From assembly GCA_913057785.1 (NCBI GenBank), contig CAJXPD010000093.1, forward strand, positions 1 to 35,095: a stretch of DNA of 35,095 bases, written 5' to 3'. The DNA is from an uncultured Lewinella sp. Lineage in GTDB: Bacteria; Bacteroidota; Bacteroidia; Chitinophagales; Saprospiraceae. A program made the position numbers and the translations under genes. How positions within the stretch are numbered: the first letter of the stretch is position 1; the number at the start of each line of letters is the position of its first letter. Below the pieces are notes generated by a model that searched no databases, was not told the origin of the DNA, and saw only the letters and a list, made by a program, of their open reading frames with translations. Below are positions 7,634-14,690 of the stretch, in pieces.

Positions 7634-9286
7634 CTAATAAAAATAGGGTGGGTATTTCTGTTCAAAGTAGATGCGCATGCAGGAGATGACTTCTTTCTTT
7701 CCTCCCTCTTTGATGAGCTTTTGGAGAATTGTTGATTCTTCACCAGTATCTTTCTCCCTTTCTAGTAACAAGAAAAAGTTATCGGTGGCTCTGCCGATTC
7801 GTCGCTTAAGGGCCTCCAAACTAAGGTCAGGATTAATGATGTTGAATAGGGTTCCTAAAGATTTAAATATCGCTTGATCGGTGGGTAATTCATAGCTTCT
7901 TCCCAACTGCTGCTGAACCAGCTTGTAGAATTCATCTTTGTCAAAGGAATGCGTGATTTCTTTTGTGAAATCTACGGCCAATGCATTGTCAATCGGCAGA
8001 TTGGTGCTCTTGATCCAATAGTAGAACAGGAGCAATGCAGCGGATTCGTGTTTTAAGGTTCTAAGCCACCACTCTATAGTGCTGATAATCTTGTCTTTTT
8101 GTTGTCCTAATTCAAACAGACTTTCATTACTAGGGGCTACATCACCGCTTATACTAGGTAGATCCAAATTCCTATTTCTTCTGATTCGTCCATATCTCCT
8201 CAAGGCATCTATTCTGGCTTTGTCGGCTACGTGATTCAAAAGAAAGGATTGGACCGTGCAGTTATTCTTCCCATCAAAGGTGAAAGCAAGATGAAGTAAC
8301 CTGTTCTCAATGGCCTCCCAATACAATACTTCTAATTCTTCGGAAACCGGCCCTTCTACACCATGTCTTAGGGCTTTGATCAACTTGATCCGATATCGGA
8401 ATGCTAAGTGCAGAGGATCAAGATAAAGCTGAAATCTATCTACTAAATCATTGATCTTCATTCCTATAGATTTCCCTTCCTGCACCTCCTGATTCAAGCT
8501 ATTGAGTATCATCTTCTGTAAGAAAGTATCGGCTTCGGTGGGATTAAGGTCAATGGTGATCCACTTGGCTTTCAGTAGCTTTATTCTTAATAGCGGCGTT
8601 AGTAAATTTGAGAGGATTCGGATGGATCGCAAGTCATAATCGATCTCTTTTTGCTTAAACCATTTTGAGGAGGTTTCCCTTTGTAGTTTTATCTTTTTGG
8701 TAATCAAATCCCAAGTTTTTTCCACCTGGGTTAAATAGATGAGATTTCTTAATAACCAAGGGAATTCCTTACTTAAATGGGCACTCAATGAGTGCATGAG
8801 AAATCCTGGAGTGTCTGATAAGTAAGTGAGTAATAATCTGTCATGATAAAGGAGATGTTGGGAATTGATTTCCCATGCGACCTTTGACATAATTCCCCAT
8901 ATATCATCCAGGATAGAATTTTCAATCGGGGAACATCCGTTTCTTAATTCGGCTCTGATTCTAAAATCGTATTCCTGAAATATTCTGGTGGGATTTTGGA
9001 AGAAATTATACTCCTCAATGATGGTCGAGAGATGCTTTTCTAATAACGCTTTGATCAGTCCAGGCAAGTCGTCTGAACAAAACAGGTCTTGCCCAGAGCC
9101 CGTAGAATCTTGGTTTTGAACGGGAATCTGATGACGTGTCAGTTCCTTGAAAATTCTTCGTGCTGCATAGTTGATTCTCACATCTTTTGTGGGGTCTGGA
9201 TGGATCCAGTAGGTGGGCTCTCCAACCTCAATTGTGGTTTGAATAATCAGTTCCCGAATGGCTTTCCAATATTTTATTAGTGACAT
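7634..9286 (-). CDS. Large cytosolic helical protein, faintly sigma-factor-like
   Basis: This 550-residue protein has no signal peptide or membrane span and is almost entirely helical. Around residues 345-375, FLLNHVADKARIDALRRYGR resembles the end of sigma region 2, where family members read like ARNRALDALRR. The C-terminal segment SLEALKRRIGRATDNFFLLL (about 495-515) resembles the end of a region 4 helix-turn-helix. The spacing between the two is far larger than in ordinary ECF sigma factors, and about 330 residues precede them. It may be a highly divergent sigma-like regulator, but the similarity is weak and could be coincidental. It lies between a cytosolic TPR-CHAT gene (311 bases upstream) and an orphan gene (174 bases downstream), all on the - strand. 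That it is a real gene is clear; its function is not. Confidence 0.75.
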   Translation of the reverse strand: MSLIKYWKAIRELIIQTTIEVGEPTYWIHPDPTKDVRINYAARRIFKELTRHQIPVQNQDSTGSGQDLFCSDDLPGLIKALLEKHLSTIIEEYNFFQNPTRIFQEYDFRIRAELRNGCSPIENSILDDIWGIMSKVAWEINSQHLLYHDRLLLTYLSDTPGFLMHSLSAHLSKEFPWLLRNLIYLTQVEKTWDLITKKIKLQRETSSKWFKQKEIDYDLRSIRILSNLLTPLLRIKLLKAKWITIDLNPTEADTFLQKMILNSLNQEVQEGKSIGMKINDLVDRFQLYLDPLHLAFRYRIKLIKALRHGVEGPVSEELEVLYWEAIENRLLHLAFTFDGKNNCTVQSFLLNHVADKARIDALRRYGRIRRNRNLDLPSISGDVAPSNESLFELGQQKDKIISTIEWWLRTLKHESAALLLFYYWIKSTNLPIDNALAVDFTKEITHSFDKDEFYKLVQQQLGRSYELPTDQAIFKSLGTLFNIINPDLSLEALKRRIGRATDNFFLLLEREKDTGEESTILQKLIKEGGKKEVISCMRIYFEQKYPPYFY

Positions 9287-9597
9287 ATTCCTACTTCATT
9301 TTAGGTTATAGCCTGGGTAATACTTCTATCTCGTGTTGCTTGCAGTAATTTTCTCTATTCGTCTTTCTATTATGGTATTTTAGTGTTCATCGCGATTGTT
9401 ATTTATATAGTCGAAAGGCGAATACTGTTTGGGACAAGTGGGGACATATTTTTTTTAGATGGGAAGTTTTTTTACACTTTCATTGCTGAACAAGACATGG
9501 TAGATCGGGCCTTTTTTGCTGGTAACTACTTCTCATAGCAGGATGAAATGTAGGGAAGGGTTCAACCGAACTGAGCGGGATAAAACTATCCCGAAGG
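9287..9597. other. Intergenic region between the 550-residue gene and the CHAT gene
   Basis: No gene was seen in these 311 bases. The right end carries part of an overlapping inverted-repeat pair (9576-9606) that also covers the CHAT stop codon. The left part presumably holds the promoter of the 550-residue gene, but no clear TAnnTTTG element was found on the - strand. Confidence 0.5.
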
Positions 9598-9606
9598 CTA
9601 TCGGGA
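9576..9606 (-). terminator. Two overlapping hairpins at the CHAT stop codon, terminator or palindromic repeat
   Basis: CGGGATA (9576-9582) pairs with TATCCCG (9587-9593) around AAAC, and TCCCGA (9589-9594) pairs with TCGGGA (9601-9606). The two stems share 9589-9593, so they are mutually exclusive. On the - strand the TAG stop of the TPR-CHAT gene (9598-9600) sits in the loop of the first hairpin met. The second would close around GTTT, with no long U-run after it. It could be an intrinsic terminator. It also resembles CCCGATAG-type palindromes that I recall as scattered intergenic repeats in Bacteroidota; that recollection is unverified. Confidence 0.45.
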
Positions 9607-12600
9607 CAGTTTCAGTTGGTTTTGTGAAGTGGCACTCCAAGAGCCATAGGCGACGAAAGAATTTATAATAGGAGCGGGATACTTTCTCTGGTTCAGGAGT
9701 TTTTCCTGCGCTTTAGCCAAAGCCTTGGCTGCGTCCATACCTCTTGCCATATTTAGAATAAGCTGTAGTAGCATCTCACTGGCTATTTCATCAGTGACAT
9801 CGCTTAAGGTGGCAATGATGTACCCCGCACCGTTCATGAGAAACGCCCTGGCAATTGAATTCAAGCCTTCTCGACCGGCCAAGATTGGTCCGGTCCCACT
9901 ACTACATCCAAAGAGAAGTACAAGATCGGCCCGGCAGCCTAATTCGTGTATCTTACTAGCTTTAAGTCGTTCTTTCCCGGATAGAATGATGGCAGGGTCT
10001 TCTTGATGATCTGCAAAGTGAGAGAAAAAAACGATGAATTTGGCTTTATCTAAATGCTGGGAAACTAGTTGCATACTGGCCTGGGATCCGAACAGCTCAA
10101 TTGGCTGTACATGTGGCTTGATCCTATTTTGGTAGAGCCTGTAAAGTTGGTTTTGCCAACTGAGGGTCTTCGCATCCTGAAAAATCCCCGGCGCAACCGT
10201 TAAAACTTGATCCTTAAGTTGTTTGGTCGTGCAACGCCTACGCACAGTTGACAGTAACATAGCCCGAATGGAAAAGTGGGTATTTATTGCTCTTATGGGA
10301 TAGTCAGTTTGACCATTATGAAATAAAAGCTGGAAAGGGATTGAAAACAACTCGCAGTCTGGCATGATGACGAGTCTTCTGGTGTCTGGTCCTAGTCTTG
10401 CAGCTAAAGGATGGAGCAATAATCTGTAAAGCTTGTTGGCAGGAATATCAATGGAACTGTGTAGAGCACTACCAGTAACAGAATTTTCACCGATACTGAA
10501 CAGAGTCCTATTTACACAAGCCGATAAATGGGTAATAGTTTCTTGGAGATTTTCTATTCCTGATTTCCGATAAGTCGTCCAGACCATATGCATACCTTCT
10601 TCCTTCTGAATGAGAAAGGTGTACACGCCATCTTTGGTACAAAAATAGTTGAGTAAAGCAGTACTCGGTTTTAATTCTCTGATCATCTGTTCGATGAGCT
10701 GCTTGGAATCGTTCTGGCAAAGCTTATCTATGGCTGGACTTGCCTCCTGTAATAGACCGGATTGCAAAAATAGTAGTGCTTTTCTCTGTTCGGCAAACAC
10801 CAAAGCTTTCTTCACATAACGAGCTTCACCGGTATTTTTGTAGGCTAGGTATAGCGCCTGAATGGCTGTTTCAAATATGATTTTCTCTTGATCAATCAGG
10901 GCTAGCTGGACCTCCTCGGTATCCATGCAGGGGAGTAATTTATCGAATTCTTGCCCTGCTTGGATAAATGATCGATAGGCTTTTTCCAAAAACCTTTTTC
11001 TTTTGTTCTTATCCTTCGTCTTTTGATATTTTCCAAAGTAACACAGGGCACGCGTCTGTAGAATGGACAGATAGATTAGTTGCTCTGATATCTGTTCTTT
11101 GGATTCAGAGTCGAATCTACCCGGTTCAAAGGGTGTCTCTCTCAGGAACAGAGAGGCTGCCGTAAGGCTTTCAATGGCCTTTTTGTGTCGACGCCACTGT
11201 AGGTACAATTTAGCTAAATCTGTAAAGATGCGGGCACGCAGGCTTGTAAACTCCTCATGATCGGCCGGAATAGAAATTAGCTTGAGGGCTTCTAGAAAAG
11301 CTTGGCGTGCTTTGTTCTTTCGACCTTCTTGCTGATAGATCAGCCCCCGAATATGGTATCCCTGACTCAAAACCTGTCGCTCTCGCGCAGATATGGGCTT
11401 GACCACTTCTTCTTGATCTTCTAAGCACTTCCTTGCTTCTTCATACTGCTTCAGATATAAGTGGCAGGCCGCCTTTAGATTAAGGTCGACTGCAAGGCTC
11501 GCTTTTCCACTCCCTTTGAAAAGGTGATTACTAACTCCTAAGGAATTGTTGATGTAGGATAGTGCCATCTCATAGTCTCCACGTTTGAAATGGATCTCAG
11601 CTAGTTGATAATAGCTCGTACCTAGATGACGATGTTGTGAGTTGCTACCGAAAATCTGCTGGCGAAGTGCTAAGGCCTTAAGTAAGTACCTTGTAGCAGC
11701 CTGTAGATCCCCTTTCTCTGCATGACACCTACCAATTCCGGCATAAGCAGAGGCGATATGTCGATGGTTCTTTCCAAAGGTTCTCAGCCTAAATGTCAGA
11801 ACTTCGCCGTAGAAATAAAGGGCATTCTTGTATTCAGATAGTTTTTCTAAGGCAATGGCAAGGTTATATTCGATACGACATTTGTAGGTGTAGCTAAAGG
11901 TTTTGGGACCCAATTGGTTTTCCAGTATCCGTAGTGCTTCGCGATGTAGTCCATAGGACAGCGCAAACTGCCTTTTTTTTCGGTAGATGTAACCGATATT
12001 GTTCTCAAATATGCTGAATATTAAATGATTAGCAGGGAGAAAATTTAGATAATGCGACTTCGCTTGTTGATACAACCTAAGCGCTTCATCAAAGTTGGCA
12101 AGATTGGCTTCGGCGTTGCCCAATAAGGTATAGATCTCTCCTTTTAGATCCCAATACTTGTATTGGTCTACCTCTTGTAAGGCCAACATTGCTTGTTCGT
12201 ACTTTTTTTTCTGTTCAACAAATCGAGCAATGATACCTTTGTAGTGGCCGAAATGGATGAGTGACCTGATATGTCCGACTATGTCTCCTGGAAATTCCTT
12301 TTCTCGATATTCCTTAGCCGCAACCAAGGATTCATACCCCATCCGATATTGATCGGTCTCAATGTGAACTATCCCTTGAAGATCTAATATTTCGGCCGTC
12401 AGGTACTTCACTAGGGAGCCTCTATGGTCGAGTGTTTTTAAAATCTCCTGACTTTTCTCCAAGTGGGTCGCAGCTTCATGGTAGTAGCCTCGGTGGTAGT
12501 GATCTAAGGCTATACAATAGCTCGAAAGGAGTCCGTGTAATGCAGAACCATCTGCTGTTGCAGCCAAGCGTTCCAGCTCTGCTTGTAGCTTTTTGGAATC

Positions 12601-12711
12601 CCATGTTCTGGCCAGCCGTTGGAATTTTTCTAAAAATTCAAAGTTGTCTTTCGTTTGATTGATGTCGTAATACATTAGCCTGCTATTTAACCTTACTAAA
12701 TAGGAGCTCAT
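9598..12711 (-). CDS. Cytosolic TPR-CHAT domain protein
   Basis: This 1037-residue protein starts without a signal peptide. A long tetratricopeptide solenoid runs from about residue 35 to 620, with repeat signatures such as ANFDEALRLYQQAKSHYL, KNALYFYGEVL and GDYEMALSYINNSL. A C-terminal CHAT domain spans about residues 690-1025. Candidate catalytic residues are His898 in VFFSHFADH and Cys936 in LLFGCSSGTG. Both positions are kept, but the surroundings differ from the usual ATHG and SACETG. The element RLVIMPDCELFSIPFQLLF is a typical CHAT strand-turn. No membrane span is evident. In characterised systems TPR-CHAT proteins are regulated proteases whose TPR part senses a partner. Here the likely partners are the two following orphan genes or the giant proteins. 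Domain call is firm; activity is inferred. Confidence 0.9.
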   Translation of the reverse strand: MSSYLVRLNSRLMYYDINQTKDNFEFLEKFQRLARTWDSKKLQAELERLAATADGSALHGLLSSYCIALDHYHRGYYHEAATHLEKSQEILKTLDHRGSLVKYLTAEILDLQGIVHIETDQYRMGYESLVAAKEYREKEFPGDIVGHIRSLIHFGHYKGIIARFVEQKKKYEQAMLALQEVDQYKYWDLKGEIYTLLGNAEANLANFDEALRLYQQAKSHYLNFLPANHLIFSIFENNIGYIYRKKRQFALSYGLHREALRILENQLGPKTFSYTYKCRIEYNLAIALEKLSEYKNALYFYGEVLTFRLRTFGKNHRHIASAYAGIGRCHAEKGDLQAATRYLLKALALRQQIFGSNSQHRHLGTSYYQLAEIHFKRGDYEMALSYINNSLGVSNHLFKGSGKASLAVDLNLKAACHLYLKQYEEARKCLEDQEEVVKPISARERQVLSQGYHIRGLIYQQEGRKNKARQAFLEALKLISIPADHEEFTSLRARIFTDLAKLYLQWRRHKKAIESLTAASLFLRETPFEPGRFDSESKEQISEQLIYLSILQTRALCYFGKYQKTKDKNKRKRFLEKAYRSFIQAGQEFDKLLPCMDTEEVQLALIDQEKIIFETAIQALYLAYKNTGEARYVKKALVFAEQRKALLFLQSGLLQEASPAIDKLCQNDSKQLIEQMIRELKPSTALLNYFCTKDGVYTFLIQKEEGMHMVWTTYRKSGIENLQETITHLSACVNRTLFSIGENSVTGSALHSSIDIPANKLYRLLLHPLAARLGPDTRRLVIMPDCELFSIPFQLLFHNGQTDYPIRAINTHFSIRAMLLSTVRRRCTTKQLKDQVLTVAPGIFQDAKTLSWQNQLYRLYQNRIKPHVQPIELFGSQASMQLVSQHLDKAKFIVFFSHFADHQEDPAIILSGKERLKASKIHELGCRADLVLLFGCSSGTGPILAGREGLNSIARAFLMNGAGYIIATLSDVTDEIASEMLLQLILNMARGMDAAKALAKAQEKLLNQRKYPAPIINSFVAYGSWSATSQNQLKLSR

Positions 12712-12868
12712 GCCTTCTGATGGATCAATCAGGTTCTTTGCTGTTATTTTATGACGGTATCAATCACATACAGATTCAGAGCTCTTAATTCCTTTTTTGA
12801 TCTTCATTTTTCTTTAATAGTCGATGTGTACCTAAGGATTTGCACAAGATTGCAGCAGCAAATCTCGC

Positions 12869-12900
12869 TTGCGACAAGCTTTTCAAGCGTTTTGTCGCAA
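12869..12900. repeat. 9-bp inverted repeat with an alternative internal stem
   Basis: TTGCGACAA (12869-12877) and TTGTCGCAA (12892-12900) are perfect reverse complements. A competing stem uses CGCTTG (12866-12871) with CAAGCG (12884-12889). The two cannot form together. The element is 158 bases upstream of the CHAT start on the - strand. Roles as terminator, operator or switchable leader are all possible. Confidence 0.35.
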
Positions 12901-12963
12901 TTCTTACATTTTGAGAAAGGTCTTCTTGGAATTAAATAGCTGTGATAGATTGGTCGGAATACA

Positions 12964-12995
12964 ACGAAAGTGACTAAGCTAGAATTGACTTTCGT
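12964..12995. repeat. 8-bp inverted repeat
   Basis: ACGAAAGT (12964-12971) pairs with ACTTTCGT (12988-12995) across 16 bases. It has the same overall length (32 bases) as the repeat at 12869-12900, but the arms are unrelated in sequence. It may be an operator half-site pair; an 8-bp match is weak alone. Confidence 0.25.
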
Positions 12996-13131
12996 GAGAA
13001 TAGAGATAGATCTCTGGATAGATATTCACTTAGGAGCGATTATCTACTGACACAGTATTTGAAATGAGATAAGATTGCTATTAGTTGCTGTAAAATTAAA
13101 ATAGATTATCCGATTAAGCAAATGATTTAAG

Positions 13132-13275
13132 ATGTTTTATGTGTTGATAGTCCTTGTTTTATTTGAATTTAGTTGCTGCAATTCCACAGCAAGAGGGCTA
13201 GGAGAGGGCCGCCTGTCAAAGAAGAACAACAATGATCGTCACTTCCTAATGGTCATTTTGATCATACCTAGTTGA
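13132..13275 (+). CDS. Possible small lipoprotein (47 residues)
   Basis: An ATG at 13132 opens a 47-codon frame ending at TGA 13273-13275. The product would begin MFYVLIVLVLFEFSCCNS, which looks like a lipoprotein signal with the lipidated Cys at 15 or 16. A basic, Asn-rich middle (RLSKKNNNDRH) and a second hydrophobic end (FLMVILIIPS) follow. This is the shape of entericidin- or lysis-type small lipoproteins, but no family match is claimed. It lies in the long intergenic region and runs toward the MBL-fold gene. A hydrophobic start can arise by chance in T-rich DNA, so confidence is low. Confidence 0.28.
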   Translation: MFYVLIVLVLFEFSCCNSTARGLGEGRLSKKNNNDRHFLMVILIIPS

Positions 13276-13389
13276 TATGACTTCTGGCCTTTCATTATGC
13301 TTTCACATGACAGCGATATACTTGCTTTTGTTGATATGAATGTAAGTCTCTCTTGTAGATTAGTTGTGCTCCAAGGAGGGGCTTTTGTT

Positions 13390-14601
13390 TTAATAATCAA
13401 TTTGTTGCAATAGGTCAATGGTTTTAGAGCTTTTATGCTTCTCCCGAAATTCAAACCCATATGTGCGCCCGCGTGCTCGGTCATCTTCAATGAATTCATG
13501 TAGTATCTGCTCTAGATCATTTTTGCCTTCTTCATTGCTCATGTGTATAGTGAAATCATTCCTTCCTCTCGTAGCCATGGAAAGCATTACTAAGGTTGAT
13601 TTATCGGGATTATGATGACTGCCATCACCAGAAATGACATAGTGTCTAGCCTGTACTCTTTCAAAGAAATGACGTGATGCATTTCGGTCGCTTCCGTGAT
13701 GCGGTATTTTCAAAATATCTACTAAAATTTGCCCATTACTATCCAATAAGTTTGCTTCCTCTAGACCTTGTAAGATATCATCGTCCCTCGAATCTCCAGT
13801 TAACAGAATCCTTTTACCGTGAAATTCAACTAAACAGACGATACTAGCTAAGTTAAACGGAGATTTATCCCTCGATGCTATCGAGGCAAAAATGATATCA
13901 GGATCATTATTGGCATGAGCCTTCTTTAGGTCCGTATCCCATTTCTGCTGCATTTCTTGCAGGCGATTGAAGTTCGGGTGTAACACCTGGATCCGCAACC
14001 CTGGATCCCATTCGATCGTATTGGATCCCACATCAGCCCTAACCATCGGAGGCTTATTTGCTCCCATTTCAGGGAAGGGACTGTTGACCGGTATTGTTAA
14101 TTTATTTGCTAAATCTCGAATGATACGACCTTGCCTGGTGGAGGCAATTACCGCTGCTGTATGCTCTTCCATATTTGCTAATCCTGGAATTTGAGCGGCA
14201 ATAGTTGCTATTGCTGCTCCCGAGGATAAATCTGCAATTTGAGGAATTTCGATATTGCCAATGATATCATCAAAGGTGTTAAACCAGAGATGTTTGATGT
14301 CAATGTATGGGGGGATATTATCTTCTACGTCCGACTCGATATCTTGCAGCATTCTCAATATCCCAGCTGCGTGATCATCATCCATATGACTTATCATAGT
14401 CATCGAAATGGGGAGCGGTTCATTCGGAGATAATTTATCTTTTATTTGCTTTAGTCTTGGTTTTAGAGTTTCTCTATAAGTGTTGAAATGGCGGCCGGGT
14501 CCACCGTCTATAATGATGATGTTTTCTTGCTGAGGTGATCCATAATGCAACAAAAGACAGTCTCCTTGTTTGGCCTGTAATAGTTCGAGGGAAAAAATCA
14601 T
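13390..14601 (-). CDS. Metallo-beta-lactamase-fold hydrolase, ComEC-like
   Basis: This 403-residue protein has the metallo-beta-lactamase fold as found in the C-terminal domain of ComEC/Rec2. It starts with MIFSLELLQAKQGDCLLLHY and IIIIDGGPG. The metal-binding motif is SHMDDDHAAG, giving His72, Asp74, Asp76 and His77 in an HxDxDH pattern. Later come LLTGDSRDDD (bridging Asp), KIPHHGSDRN (metal His) and VISGDGSHHNPDKS near the C-terminus. It has no membrane spans and no signal peptide, so unlike ComEC it is a free cytosolic hydrolase. Substrates in this group include nucleic acids; the substrate here is unknown. The gene starts 89 bases after the end of the S8 protease gene on the same strand, so the two probably form an operon. 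Confidence 0.88.
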   Translation of the reverse strand: MIFSLELLQAKQGDCLLLHYGSPQQENIIIIDGGPGRHFNTYRETLKPRLKQIKDKLSPNEPLPISMTMISHMDDDHAAGILRMLQDIESDVEDNIPPYIDIKHLWFNTFDDIIGNIEIPQIADLSSGAAIATIAAQIPGLANMEEHTAAVIASTRQGRIIRDLANKLTIPVNSPFPEMGANKPPMVRADVGSNTIEWDPGLRIQVLHPNFNRLQEMQQKWDTDLKKAHANNDPDIIFASIASRDKSPFNLASIVCLVEFHGKRILLTGDSRDDDILQGLEEANLLDSNGQILVDILKIPHHGSDRNASRHFFERVQARHYVISGDGSHHNPDKSTLVMLSMATRGRNDFTIHMSNEEGKNDLEQILHEFIEDDRARGRTYGFEFREKHKSSKTIDLLQQIDY

Positions 14602-14650
14602 AGTATACTTTTGATCTTATAATTTTGAATAGATTTTTCTACAGCGTATG

Positions 14651-14676
14651 TTAAAGCCTGCCAAGAGGCGGGTTAA
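14651..14676 (-). terminator. Weak hairpin after the S8 protease gene
   Basis: On the - strand CCCGCC (14672-14667) can pair with GGCAGG (14662-14657) around a TCTT loop with one C/A mismatch, flanked by TTAA arms and followed by CTTTAA. It begins 15 bases after the stop codon of the protease gene. It may be a partial terminator or a processing site between the protease and MBL-fold genes; the mismatch keeps confidence low. Confidence 0.25.
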
Positions 14677-14690
14677 GTTTTGAGATACCC

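Larger units (their letters stand above)
12712..13389. other. Long intergenic region with two 32-base hairpins and a possible small gene
   Basis: These 678 bases separate the CHAT gene from the upstream MBL-fold gene, both on the - strand. The length argues that the CHAT gene has its own promoter. It holds inverted repeats at 12869-12900 and 12964-12995 and a 47-codon lipoprotein-like frame at 13132-13275 (+). A 62-codon + frame near 12751-12939 has no protein-like features and was not annotated. Confidence 0.5.

Noticed and set aside
2261-12711. Type III-E CRISPR (Craspase-like) interpretation of the TPR-CHAT genes
   Set aside because: There is no CRISPR array, no Cas7-11-like protein and no Csx30/Csx31 candidate in the window; only the general TPR-CHAT plus sigma theme is shared.
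13239-13499. 86-codon frame overlapping the end of the MBL-fold gene
   Set aside because: More than 100 bases overlap the well-supported hydrolase gene in another frame, and the rest has no protein-like signature.
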